Assembly: GCA_043802345.1 (NCBI GenBank)
Contig: JAZDLC010000079.1
Coordinates: 1-7,051 of the forward strand
Source: JAZDLC01 sp043802345
GTDB taxonomy: Bacteria; Planctomycetota; B15-G4; JADJEK01
DNA length: 7,051 bases
Reading direction: 5' to 3'
Shown: one piece after another, positions 1 to 6,998 of the stretch
How the letters are laid out: each line of letters opens with the position of its first letter
Position numbering within the stretch: the stretch's first letter is position 1
The notes under the pieces: generated by a model
The model's input: only the letters and a program-made list of their open reading frames with translations
Told to the model about the DNA's origin: nothing
The model's database searches: none
Translations under genes and position numbers: made by a program

Positions 1-1480
1 CCTCGACCTCCTCCCAGCTTTTCAGGTAGACATAGAGTGCGTACCCCGCGACATAGTTGTCGCGGTAGTCGTCGATGGTGCCCTCGATCAGCTCGGTCAG
101 CTTGCCCAATCCGCCATACCCCTTGCGCATGGTGTTCTCCATGGTGCCGAAGTTGGCGTGGTTCTCGGCGAACGACGTCTCTTCCATTCGTCCATACGCA
201 CCCCCGGTGTAAACGGCCCTCCCTTCGACCAACCAGGACGGCATGCCGGGGTAGATGGCGCCGTCGAACCGATGGGTCAGCTCGTGGGTGATGCCGCGGC
301 CCAGGCCGGCGATCGACCCGGCATTGAAGCGCAGCGTCGTGACATCGCCCGACTGGAAGCCGCCGACCCACCAGAAGGGCGCTCCCTCCGATTCCAGTCC
401 TTCCGCCTCGGGCACGATCCGGACCAGGCCCTGGCGGCCCTGGAACGGGTCCTTGCCGAAGAAGTTCACCAGACGGGCATGGTGCAGCTCGATCGTCTCG
501 GCCACACCCAGCAGGCTGCCGTGGCCGCAGACCGTCTCGATCCGGTACTTGCCGGTCGGGGAGAGCGCCACCCCCGGATTCGAGAAGGAGGAGTGTGCCC
601 GGGTGAACTGCAGGCGTTCCTCGTCGCTCATGTCGTCGAGGAGTTCGATGCTGAACGGCTCTCCCTTCGCGGCCCGCAGCTGTTCCCGGGCACGCTGAAG
701 ACCGTCCTGGGCCTGCTCCCGGATGTGGGCCAGGTCGGGCGGCGTCGGGCCCTTCAGGTCCTTGAAGTGCGCCTGGGACGCGAGGCCGATGAGGCAGCGG
801 GCCGCGCGGATCGCCTGTTCAGCGCGCCGGTTGGCGAGCCCGTCGGTCAGGACTCGCTTGAGGGCCGTCACCACCGCCTGGAACGCGTCGGTGCGCGGGG
901 CGCAGGCGGCGTTCAGCTCCCCGCCGTATCCTGACCACAGGGAAGGCATGTACCGCGAGATCTGGAAGGCCAGCGAGCGCAGGAAGTGGGACAGGATCGG
1001 ATTCCCCACGCCCGCGGAGCCGTTCTCGCGCTGCAGCTTCTTCTGGAACTCGGCGATCTCCGCCACCGCCTGGGCCCGGGCCTGGCAGAGCCGGTCCAGC
1101 GCATTGAGGTCGAGCGCTTCCGGCAGGGCCTCCCGGAACTCCCGGTCCGGCTGGTAGATCCCCTTGCCGTCGGCGGCGGCCTGAAACAGGGCGTGGCACC
1201 AGAGAAAGGCGCGGTCGGGATCCTCGCGGGAGGCGCGCACCAGGTCGGCGAGCACCAGGGTGTCGAACGGGCGGTACCAGAGCGCGTTCAGCAGATGCTG
1301 GACGGCCTCCGCCGGATGCTGTTCCGCAGAGGCCCGAGCCGCCGCGCCGAGCGCGGGCTTGCGAGGATCCTCACCTTCTGTCTGCCAGGGTGGGGGAGGC
1401 AGGCGCGGGATCTCCTGCGCCAGGGCTCCCGCGGCCACGAGAAGCGTCAGCAGGCCTGAAGTGATGCCGATCCGATTCAC
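1..1480 (-). CDS. Secreted HExxH (gluzincin-like) metallopeptidase-family protein, C-terminus cut off by the window edge
   Basis: The frame is open for 493 codons from a GTG at 1480 to the left edge, so the stop lies outside the window. The N-terminus is a classic signal peptide: Asn-Arg, a hydrophobic stretch, then a GALA|QE cleavage site after residue 21, giving an exported protein. Residues about 25-380 look mostly helical and include a TPR-like stretch near 50-100 (AEAVQHLLNALWYRPFD); I recognise no named domain there. Residues 399-403 read HELTH, the HExxH zinc-binding and catalytic motif, followed by PSWLVEGRAVY, in which E419 is the likely third zinc ligand, as in the Peptidase_MA-type gluzincins. 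About 75 residues follow E419 before the edge. The start is supported by the 4-base overlap with the upstream synthase gene, a GGAG site 7 bases upstream and the signal peptide. Substrate unknown; a non-proteolytic role is possible. Confidence 0.85.
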   Translation of the reverse strand, partial: MNRIGITSGLLTLLVAAGALAQEIPRLPPPPWQTEGEDPRKPALGAAARASAEQHPAEAVQHLLNALWYRPFDTLVLADLVRASREDPDRAFLWCHALFQAAADGKGIYQPDREFREALPEALDLNALDRLCQARAQAVAEIAEFQKKLQRENGSAGVGNPILSHFLRSLAFQISRYMPSLWSGYGGELNAACAPRTDAFQAVVTALKRVLTDGLANRRAEQAIRAARCLIGLASQAHFKDLKGPTPPDLAHIREQAQDGLQRAREQLRAAKGEPFSIELLDDMSDEERLQFTRAHSSFSNPGVALSPTGKYRIETVCGHGSLLGVAETIELHHARLVNFFGKDPFQGRQGLVRIVPEAEGLESEGAPFWWVGGFQSGDVTTLRFNAGSIAGLGRGITHELTHRFDGAIYPGMPSWLVEGRAVYTGGAYGRMEETSFAENHANFGTMENTMRKGYGGLGKLTELIEGTIDDYRDNYVAGYALYVYLKSWEEVE

Positions 1481-2535
1481 GTCTCGTCTCCGCCCATCCG
1501 GGAAAGGAACGCCGAGAGGTCTGCGGGCAGCGGCGCGATGATCTCCGTTGGTTCCTCGGTCATGGGATGCTTGAACGAAAGGCGATGGGCGTGCAGCGCC
1601 TGGCGGGGGAGCAGCAGGCGGGCCTGGTCCTCCTCGGTCAGCGCGTCATCGTAGTACTTCACGAACAGCTCCTCATCCACGCCGTAGATCTTGTCGCCCA
1701 CCAGATGGTGCCCGATCGCGTCCATGTGCACCCGGATCTGGTGGTGCCTCCCGGTCAGGAGCCGGATGCGGAGCAGCGCGAACGCTCCGTGAACCGATTC
1801 GACCTCGTAGATCGTCCTGGACGGCTGGCCCACGTCATGCCGGACGGCCCGGGCCAGGTTCACCTGGCGTCCCATGGCCGGGCCGATCGGCAGGTCGATC
1901 AGTCCCTGCGCCGGATCCGGAACCCCGTGGATGATCGCCAGGTATTCCTTCTCGGGCAGCCGCTCCCGGAACTGCTCCGACATGCGCCGGTGGGCCGTGT
2001 CGTCCTTGGCGACCAGCAGCACGCCAGACGTCTCGAGGTCGAGCCGGTGGCAGAGCTTCGGCACGATGTCCTGCTCGGGGTCGCCCGTCCGGCGGTACTT
2101 GAGGTGGAGCGAGGTGATCACGGTCCGGTAGAGGTTCCGCCCCGCCGGGTGGACCGGCACATTCGGCGGCTTGTCGACGGCCACCAGATACCGATCCTCG
2201 AAGAGCACGGGGAGTCCCGGAGCGTTGGCGCCGGAGTTGGCCTCGAATTCGATGTCCCGCTTCGGCTTGGGCAGAGTCACGTGGATCGTGTCGCCCTGAA
2301 GGACCGTCGCGGACGACTTCTTGACCTCGCATCGCTTGCCATTGCGGGAGACGAAGATCTTCCCTTCCTGCACCAGCTTCTGGATACTGGTCCGAGAACG
2401 CCAGCGCATGCGCTGCGTCAGGAACGAGTCGGTCCGATGGCCCTGGTCCGCCGGATCGACTTCGAAGCAGATCTCGTCTGGAATCAGGAGCGACTCGGAC
2501 TGGAATGTCTCAATATTGCTCACGTGACTCGGCAT
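1477..2535 (-). CDS. rluD: RluA/RluD-family 23S rRNA pseudouridine synthase
   Basis: This 352-residue cytoplasmic protein should convert specific uridines of 23S rRNA to pseudouridine; RluD itself acts on helix 69. Residues about 33-90 form an S4 RNA-binding domain (RTDSFLTQRM through the GDTIHVTLP strand). The catalytic domain follows: LVAVDKPPNVPVHP at 117-130, HRLDLETSG at 163-171 with catalytic Asp166, and TGRHHQIRVHM at 261-271 continuing into HHLVGDKIYG. Between KIYG and LPRQALHAHRL (309-319) there is an acidic segment, EELFVKYYDDALTEED, that Escherichia coli RluD has in a different form. Length is typical. Its TGA overlaps the GTG of the metallopeptidase gene by four bases, suggesting translational coupling. 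No Shine-Dalgarno precedes the ATG at 2535; a GTG at 2523 (residue 5) is an alternative start. The family is certain, but RluD versus another RluA-family target site cannot be decided from sequence alone. Confidence 0.93.
   Translation of the reverse strand: MPSHVSNIETFQSESLLIPDEICFEVDPADQGHRTDSFLTQRMRWRSRTSIQKLVQEGKIFVSRNGKRCEVKKSSATVLQGDTIHVTLPKPKRDIEFEANSGANAPGLPVLFEDRYLVAVDKPPNVPVHPAGRNLYRTVITSLHLKYRRTGDPEQDIVPKLCHRLDLETSGVLLVAKDDTAHRRMSEQFRERLPEKEYLAIIHGVPDPAQGLIDLPIGPAMGRQVNLARAVRHDVGQPSRTIYEVESVHGAFALLRIRLLTGRHHQIRVHMDAIGHHLVGDKIYGVDEELFVKYYDDALTEEDQARLLLPRQALHAHRLSFKHPMTEEPTEIIAPLPADLSAFLSRMGGDET
1488..1494 (-). promoter_or_regulatory. Ribosome-binding site for the metallopeptidase gene
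   Basis: On the minus strand this reads GGCGGAG, with its GGAG core 7 bases before the GTG at 1480. It lies inside the end of the pseudouridine synthase gene. It decides the GTG start, which no ATG competes with and which fits the signal peptide exactly. Confidence 0.6.
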
Positions 2536-2557
2536 TCTACGGCACGATTGAACTCTG
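2536..2557. other. 22-base divergent intergenic gap between rluD-like gene and recD2
   Basis: Two head-to-head genes leave only 22 bases between their ATG codons. There is no purine-rich ribosome-binding site at the usual distance from either start, and no clear pair of promoter hexamers. Promoters for both transcripts must overlap the neighbouring coding sequences. An in-frame TGA at 2549-2551 blocks any recD2 start further upstream, so the gap cannot be explained by an earlier recD2 start. Confidence 0.6.
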
Positions 2558-4798
2558 ATGGGAAGTCTCTTCCAGAGTGAAGTAGAGCTGGTCGGTGAGA
2601 TCCAGGACGTGATCTACGAGAATTCCGAGAACGGCTACGCGGTGGTGCGCTTGCGGGTGCAGGGCCAGGCTCTCCCGGTCACGGCCACCGGGACGCTGTT
2701 CGGGTTGGCGCCTGGAGCGCGCGTCCGGCTGTTCGGAGAGTACAAGGAGCATCCCCGGTTTGGCCGGCAACTGAACGCGACGCGGCACGAGGAGCTGATC
2801 CCGAAGTCGCGGGCGGGCATGGCGGCTTTCCTGGCCTCGCAGTTCAAGGGGATCGGGCCGAAGCTGGCGGAGCGGATCGTGAACCGGTTCGGGGAGCGGA
2901 CCTACGAGATCCTGGATGCCGACGTGATGGAGATCGCCAAGGTTCCGGGAGTGGGCAGGGCCACCGCAAAAGCCGTGGCGGAGCAGTGGGAGTCGCGCAA
3001 GGGGATCCGCGAGGCGGCGACCTTCCTGCAGGGGTATGGCGTGGGTCCGGGCCAGGCGGCGCGGGTGTTTCGTCACTACGGGGATGCCACGGTCGCCCTG
3101 GTGAAGTCGAATCCGTTTCGCCTCGCGGACGAGGTGCGGGGGATCGGATTCCGCACCGCGGACCGCATCGCCCAGAGTCTGGGGATTCCGAAGGAATCGC
3201 CAGAGCGGGCCCAGGCCGCGCTGCTCTACCTGCTGAGCGAGGCCACGGGGCAGGGGCACCTGCTGCTGCCGATTCCGGAGTTGCTTCGCCGCGCGGAGGC
3301 GCTGGAGGTTCCCAGCGAGAGAGCGGAGGAGGCGCTGGCGGTGCTGATCGAGCGGGGTGAGATCGTGCGGGAGGAACAGTCTCCGACGGGGAATGGCCCG
3401 CTTGCGGATGCCTCGGGTGATCCGCGGGAAGCGTGGGACCGCCGTGGCCCGGTGGCGTACTCCCTGCGCCTTCACCGGGACGAGTGGGTGGTGGAGGCGG
3501 TCCTGACGCACAAGGGCCGGCGTCAGGTCAAGGTGGCGCAGTTCGAGAAGAAGCTCGAGGCGGTCGCCCGGCGGGCCGGGATCGTCCCGTCGGAGGAACA
3601 GGCGCTGGCGGTGCGCGCGGCTCTTTCGCACGAAGCCTCGGTGATCACGGGAGGGCCGGGGGTGGGGAAGACCACCATCGTGCGCCTGCTGGTCGATCTG
3701 CTGGTTCAGCGCTCGGACGAGGTGGTGCTGGCGGCGCCGACCGGCCGGGCGGCCAAGAGGCTTTCGGAGGCGACCGGCCGGCCGGCCTCCACGATCCACC
3801 GGCTGCTCGCCTTCGATCCGTTCACGGGCATGTTCGGTCTCAACGAGGAGAATCCGATCGACGCGGACCATCTGGTGGTGGACGAGTGTTCGATGCTGGA
3901 CGTGCCGCTGGCGGCGTCGTTGCTCCGGGCTCTAAAGGAGCGCGCCCGGCTGACCCTGGTCGGCGACGCGGATCAGCTTCCTTCCGTTGGTCCCGGCGAC
4001 TTTTTCCGGGCGGTCTGCGCCTCCGACGCGATCCCCTTGACCCGGCTCACGACCGTCTACCGGCAGCGGGAGGGTTCGCGCATCGTCCAGGGGGCGCACA
4101 GCATCAACCGGGGGCGCTTCCCGGAGTTCGATCCGAGGGGTCCGGGCGGGGAATTCTACTTCGTGCCTCTGGAGGATGCCCAGGAGGTGGCGGAGATGAT
4201 TCGCACGCTGGTGGTCGACCGGATTCCGGATTCCTACGGGTTCGACCCGCGGTTCGATATCCAGGTGCTGACCCCGATGCACCGCGGAGCCTCGGGAGCG
4301 GAGAACCTGAACGCCATGCTCGGCGCCGCGCTCAATCCGCATCCTCCGGCCGAGATCCGCCGGGGTGACCGCACCTTCCGGGTGGGAGACCGGATTGTGC
4401 AGATCAAGAACGACTACGAGAACTTCGTCTTCAACGGCGACCAGGGGTTCATCGTGGCGTGTGATCCCGAGCAGGGTTCGCTGGTGGCGAGGATCGACGA
4501 TCGGGAGGTGAAGTACGAGCGGGAGGGGCTGAACTTCCTGTTGCCGGCATGGGCCACCACGGTGCACCGGGCCCAGGGCGGGGAGTACAGCGCCGTGGTG
4601 CTGGCGCTGACCGGCCAGCACTTTCCTCTCTTGCGGCGCAATCTGATCTACACGGCCGTCACCAGGGCGCGCAAGCTCTGCGTGATCGTGGGCAGCCGCC
4701 GCGCGCTCGAGATGGCGATCGCCAACGCCACGGCCAATGATCGCTACTCGTGGCTGGAGGAGCGGCTGCGCGCGGCCGCCCCGGGGGGTGAGCCGTGA
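2558..4798 (+). CDS. recD2: RecD2-type ATP-dependent 5'-3' DNA helicase (SF1B)
   Basis: A 746-residue superfamily 1B helicase, about the usual RecD2 length. The long N-terminal region marks it as RecD2 and not the RecBCD subunit: an OB-like start (LVGEIQDVIYENSENGYAVV), then helix-hairpin-helix segments around FKGIGPKLAERIV (97-109), VPGVGRATAKAV (129-140) and VRGIGFRTADRIA (193-205). Helicase motifs follow in order: Walker A GGPGVGKTT (365-373), Ia APTGRAAKRL (393-402), Walker B VVDECSM (440-446), III LVGDADQLPSVGPG (467-480), IV VYRQ (500-503), an SH3-like part near 605-660 with NDYENFVFNGDQG, V TTVHRAQGGEY (667-677) and VI YTAVTRARK (698-706). All key residues are present. RecD2 acts on DNA with 5' tails and is linked to repair and replication-fork maintenance, often in bacteria lacking RecBCD. 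ATG 2558 is the only sensible start. It shares four bases with rsgA downstream. Confidence 0.96.
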   Translation: MGSLFQSEVELVGEIQDVIYENSENGYAVVRLRVQGQALPVTATGTLFGLAPGARVRLFGEYKEHPRFGRQLNATRHEELIPKSRAGMAAFLASQFKGIGPKLAERIVNRFGERTYEILDADVMEIAKVPGVGRATAKAVAEQWESRKGIREAATFLQGYGVGPGQAARVFRHYGDATVALVKSNPFRLADEVRGIGFRTADRIAQSLGIPKESPERAQAALLYLLSEATGQGHLLLPIPELLRRAEALEVPSERAEEALAVLIERGEIVREEQSPTGNGPLADASGDPREAWDRRGPVAYSLRLHRDEWVVEAVLTHKGRRQVKVAQFEKKLEAVARRAGIVPSEEQALAVRAALSHEASVITGGPGVGKTTIVRLLVDLLVQRSDEVVLAAPTGRAAKRLSEATGRPASTIHRLLAFDPFTGMFGLNEENPIDADHLVVDECSMLDVPLAASLLRALKERARLTLVGDADQLPSVGPGDFFRAVCASDAIPLTRLTTVYRQREGSRIVQGAHSINRGRFPEFDPRGPGGEFYFVPLEDAQEVAEMIRTLVVDRIPDSYGFDPRFDIQVLTPMHRGASGAENLNAMLGAALNPHPPAEIRRGDRTFRVGDRIVQIKNDYENFVFNGDQGFIVACDPEQGSLVARIDDREVKYEREGLNFLLPAWATTVHRAQGGEYSAVVLALTGQHFPLLRRNLIYTAVTRARKLCVIVGSRRALEMAIANATANDRYSWLEERLRAAAPGGEP
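4783..4791 (+). promoter_or_regulatory. Ribosome-binding site for rsgA
   Basis: GGGGGGTGA lies inside the last codons of recD2 and matches the AGGAGGTGA consensus at seven of nine positions, ending three bases before the GTG at 4795. It supports the GTG start and the reading of recD2-rsgA as translationally coupled. Confidence 0.6.
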
Positions 4799-5715
4799 TC
4801 CGCGAGGGACTCGTCATCCGGATCGAAGCGAGGGTCTGGACCGTCGAGGTCGACGGGCGGGAGATTCCGTGTTCGGTGAAGCAGAAACTTTTCGAGCAAT
4901 TGTCCGATGTGAAGACGCCGGTCGCGGTGGGGGACCGGGTGCGGGTGATCCTCGAAGAGGACCGGGGCGTGATCGAGGAGAGGCTGCCCAGGAAGAACCT
5001 CCTGGCTCGCCCCTCTCCGGGTGATCCCGGCATCCTGAAGGTCACCGCCGCGAACATCGATCGGTTGGTGATCGTGGTCTCCGCCAGGATGCCGCCGCTC
5101 CGGACCGGGTTGATCGATCGGTTCCTGGTGACGGCCGAGAGGCAGGACATGCTGCCGTTGATCGTGGTCAACAAGTGTGACCTCGCTGCGCGGGAATCGC
5201 TGCTGGAGCGGTTGAAAGTGTACGGGACGATGGGGTACGAGATCGTCTTCACCAGCGCGAAGACCGGTGACGGGGTGGAACGGCTGCTGTCGCTCCTCAA
5301 GAGCGGCACGTCGTTGCTGGTGGGGCATTCGGGGGTCGGCAAGAGTTCCTTGATGAACCGGCTCGACCCGGACCTCGCGCTGCGGACGGGAACCGTGGCG
5401 AAGCACGGGCGGGGACGCCATACCACCACTTCGGTCTCGCTCTGGCGCCTGCCGCACGGCGGCCATGTGGTCGACACTCCCGGCCTCAGGGGCTTCGGCC
5501 TGATCGACGTGCCGGCTCCGGAACTCGCGATCCTGATGCCGGACCTGTGTCCGTTCACCAGCGGTTGCCGTTTCCCGGACTGCACCCACGACCACGAACC
5601 GGATTGCGCCGTGAGAGCCGCGGTGGAACGTGAGGAGGTGTCGGCGGACCGGTACGACTCGTACCTGCGCATGCTCCGCGGGATTCAGGGGAAGGAAGAC
5701 CCGGACGAAATGTAG
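4795..5715 (+). CDS. rsgA: Ribosome small-subunit GTPase RsgA (YjeQ/YloQ)
   Basis: A 306-residue circularly permuted GTPase that acts in the cytoplasm in late 30S subunit maturation; its GTPase is stimulated by the small subunit. The N-terminal OB-fold spans about residues 1-70 (VAVGDRVRV). The G motifs come in the permuted order typical of the family: G4 NKCD (126-129), G5 TSAK (153-156), G1 GHSGVGKSS (177-185), a switch region GRGRHTTT (205-212), then G3 DTPG (227-230). The C-terminal zinc knuckle has C258, C263, H265 and C271, the same 5-2-6 spacing as in E. coli YjeQ, followed by CAVRAAVE and a short helical tail. Nothing is missing. The GTG start overlaps the recD2 stop (GTGA), so the two are probably cotranscribed. 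I see no strong intrinsic terminator after the TAG. Confidence 0.96.
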   Translation: MIREGLVIRIEARVWTVEVDGREIPCSVKQKLFEQLSDVKTPVAVGDRVRVILEEDRGVIEERLPRKNLLARPSPGDPGILKVTAANIDRLVIVVSARMPPLRTGLIDRFLVTAERQDMLPLIVVNKCDLAARESLLERLKVYGTMGYEIVFTSAKTGDGVERLLSLLKSGTSLLVGHSGVGKSSLMNRLDPDLALRTGTVAKHGRGRHTTTSVSLWRLPHGGHVVDTPGLRGFGLIDVPAPELAILMPDLCPFTSGCRFPDCTHDHEPDCAVRAAVEREEVSADRYDSYLRMLRGIQGKEDPDEM

Positions 5716-5847
5716 CGGGCGGAGCCGCGGCCAGAGTCGCTCCCCACCCGGTTCGAACGCTGCGGGATGGTCGAAATCCGCCGCCACGCGCCGCACGATC
5801 CGTATACTCGAACGGCCCGAGCAACCTGAGATTGGTCCAGTCCCTCC
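5716..5847 (+). other. Intergenic region between rsgA and the glycosyltransferase gene
   Basis: This 132-base gap has no supported gene. It holds a short GCGG-AG-CCGC palindrome just after rsgA, too small and without a T-run to be a convincing terminator; a GGTTCGAAC at 5750-5758 that resembles a tRNA T-loop by chance; a GGAT/ATCC mini-hairpin at 5766-5779; and a TATACT hexamer at 5803-5808. The length suggests the glycosyltransferase has its own promoter here. Confidence 0.5.
5803..5808 (+). promoter_or_regulatory. Candidate -10 element of the glycosyltransferase promoter
   Basis: TATACT matches the sigma-70-type TATAAT at five of six positions in an otherwise GC-rich gap and would start transcription about 30 bases before the ATG at 5848. 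No TTGACA-like -35 hexamer is found 16-18 bases upstream, where the sequence is GC-rich, and there is no TGn extension. The call rests on one hexamer. Confidence 0.3.
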
Positions 5848-6822
5848 ATGCTCTACATTCTTCTGGCGACCCACAACGGCGAGACCTACCTCAGAGAACA
5901 GCTCGATTCCCTGCTGGCACAGGACTGCGCGGGATGGCAGGTCATCGCCAGGGATGACGGATCGATCGAGCGGACGCCCTACATCCTCTCCGAGTACGCC
6001 GCGGCCCACCCGGACGAGATCACTCTGCTGTACGAGCCAAGCATGCGGCTCGGGGCAAGCGGCAACTTCTCCACCCTCCTCGCGCACGCGTTGACGAAAG
6101 AGGATGCTTCCGCCCTGATGTTCTGCGATCAGGACGATGTCTGGCACAGCGGCAAGGTCAGGACCTCCCTGGAGAAGCTCGAGGAACTGGAAGCAGCGGC
6201 AGGCCCGGATGTCCCTGTCCTGGTGCATTCGGACATGACCGTCGTTGACGACAACCTGAACGTGGTCGCTCCTTCCTTCTGGCGGTATCAGGGGATCAAC
6301 CCGAAGTTCACCGACCGGCTCAACCGCCTGCTGGTCATGAACACCGTCACGGGCTGCGCCACGATCATCAACCGCGCCCTGGCCGAACAGTCGCTTCCGG
6401 TCCCGGTGGATGCGGTCATGCACGACTGGTGGCTCGCCCTGGTGGCAGCCGCCTTCGGCAGGAGCGCCTGGATTGCCACCCCCCTCGCCGACTACCGCCA
6501 GCATGGAAAGAACACCGTGGGAGCCAAGTACAGCAGCTTCAAGAAGACGATGGAGAGCTACATCGCCAAGGTCTTCGATCTCGATGTCGCGGAAAAGGGA
6601 GACCTGGTCCTCCAGCAGAACCTGGCGCAGGTGAAGGCGTTTCTCGCGCGCTTCGATGACCGGCTCTCGGGCGCCCAGAAGAAGATGCTGCGAGCCTACC
6701 TGGACGTCTTCGCCTCCAACCGCTTGCGCCGGGCCAAAGACCTCATCGGACACCGCCTGCTCCGGCCCGGCTTCTCCCGCAACATCGGCCTCTTCCTCAG
6801 GAGGAAGAAGCAGCTCTGGTAG
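5848..6822 (+). CDS. Family 2 glycosyltransferase (GT-A fold), rhamnosyltransferase-like subgroup
   Basis: A 324-residue enzyme expected to move a sugar from a nucleotide-sugar donor to a surface polysaccharide or related acceptor at the inner face of the membrane. The GT-A fold begins at once: LLATHNGETYLREQLDSL (5-22), RDDGS (35-39), then CDQDDVW (93-99), the metal- and nucleotide-binding acidic motif. TVTGCATIINRAL (167-178) and MHDWWLALVAA (191-201) supply the acceptor-side motif with likely catalytic Asp193, and YRQHGKNTVG (216-225) closes the domain. The basic tail, ending RPGFSRNIGLFLRRKKQLW, is typical of the CDQDDVW group often annotated as rhamnosyltransferases; no transmembrane helix is evident. 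Donor and acceptor cannot be read from sequence. No Shine-Dalgarno precedes the ATG, and no other polysaccharide gene is in the window, so this may be an isolated gene or the first of a cluster to the right. Glycine codons favour GGC/GGA, unlike the GGG-rich rsgA. Confidence 0.9.
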   Translation: MLYILLATHNGETYLREQLDSLLAQDCAGWQVIARDDGSIERTPYILSEYAAAHPDEITLLYEPSMRLGASGNFSTLLAHALTKEDASALMFCDQDDVWHSGKVRTSLEKLEELEAAAGPDVPVLVHSDMTVVDDNLNVVAPSFWRYQGINPKFTDRLNRLLVMNTVTGCATIINRALAEQSLPVPVDAVMHDWWLALVAAAFGRSAWIATPLADYRQHGKNTVGAKYSSFKKTMESYIAKVFDLDVAEKGDLVLQQNLAQVKAFLARFDDRLSGAQKKMLRAYLDVFASNRLRRAKDLIGHRLLRPGFSRNIGLFLRRKKQLW

Positions 6823-6877
6823 CCGCGGTGGCCGAGAGACAGCGGGCCTCATCTGATTACACCATGAAGAACACGAC

Positions 6878-6892
6878 GCGGCCGGAGGCCGC
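6878..6892 (+). other. Perfect GC-rich stem-loop downstream of the glycosyltransferase gene
   Basis: GCGGCC, loop GGA, GGCCGC gives a perfect six-base-pair stem with a three-base loop, 55 bases after the glycosyltransferase stop. It is followed by AACCAATGGG and not a T-run, so it is not a canonical intrinsic terminator, though it could slow polymerase or protect the mRNA end. It is the best terminator-like element after this gene. Confidence 0.4.
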
Positions 6893-6941
6893 AACCAATG
6901 GGAAGGCCGCCACAGAGAGACCAGCAGCAAGCATCCAACGC

Positions 6942-6998
6942 GATTCGTACTCGTACTCAGTCCCGCAGGGACGGTACTCGTTCTCGTACTCGTGCTCG
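6942..6998. repeat. Degenerate TACTCG hexamer array interrupted by a hairpin
   Basis: Hexamer units run GATTCG, TACTCG, TACTCA (6942-6959), then a 15-base interruption (6960-6974), then TACTCG, TTCTCG, TACTCG, TGCTCG (6975-6998). The interruption begins with a perfect hairpin, GTCCC-GCA-GGGAC (6960-6972). Variation is mostly at the second base of the unit. GGGAC recurs at 6998-7002 and 7008-7012. The array is in an apparently non-coding region; on the plus strand it would encode alternating Ser-Tyr, on the minus strand Ser-Thr, neither with a supported gene. Similar GTACGA/TACTCG-type microsatellites occur between genes in several GC-rich phyla, as I recall, but no function is established here. 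Confidence 0.65.

Noticed and set aside
158..934. 258-codon plus-strand open frame opposite the metallopeptidase gene
   Set aside because: The minus strand carries a signal peptide, an HExxH motif and a coupled start; the plus-strand frame has no ribosome-binding site or domain.
2534..2539. TAGAAT on the minus strand as a -10 element for the rluD-like gene
   Set aside because: It overlaps the ATG at 2535, so transcription would begin after the start codon, and 17 bases upstream the sequence is CCCATC, nothing like a -35 hexamer. It would only make sense if the true start were the GTG at 2523.
1567..2580. 337-codon plus-strand open frame opposite the pseudouridine synthase
   Set aside because: It is a shadow of a gene with an unmistakable HRLDLETSG active site, and it also crosses the start of recD2.
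2537..3871. 444-codon minus-strand open frame antisense to recD2
   Set aside because: Its composition is rich in Arg, Leu, Pro and His, as expected of an antisense GC-rich frame, and it has no motif. RecD2 on the other strand is certain.
5716..5735. Short GCGG-AG-CCGC palindrome after rsgA as a terminator
   Set aside because: The four-base stem with a two-base loop is too small, and no T-run follows.
5750..5779. tRNA-like T-loop sequences (GGTTCGAAC and GGTCGAA) suggesting a tRNA fragment or attachment site
   Set aside because: The flanking bases do not form a five-pair T-stem, no acceptor, D or anticodon arms are present, and there are no flanking direct repeats or an integrase.
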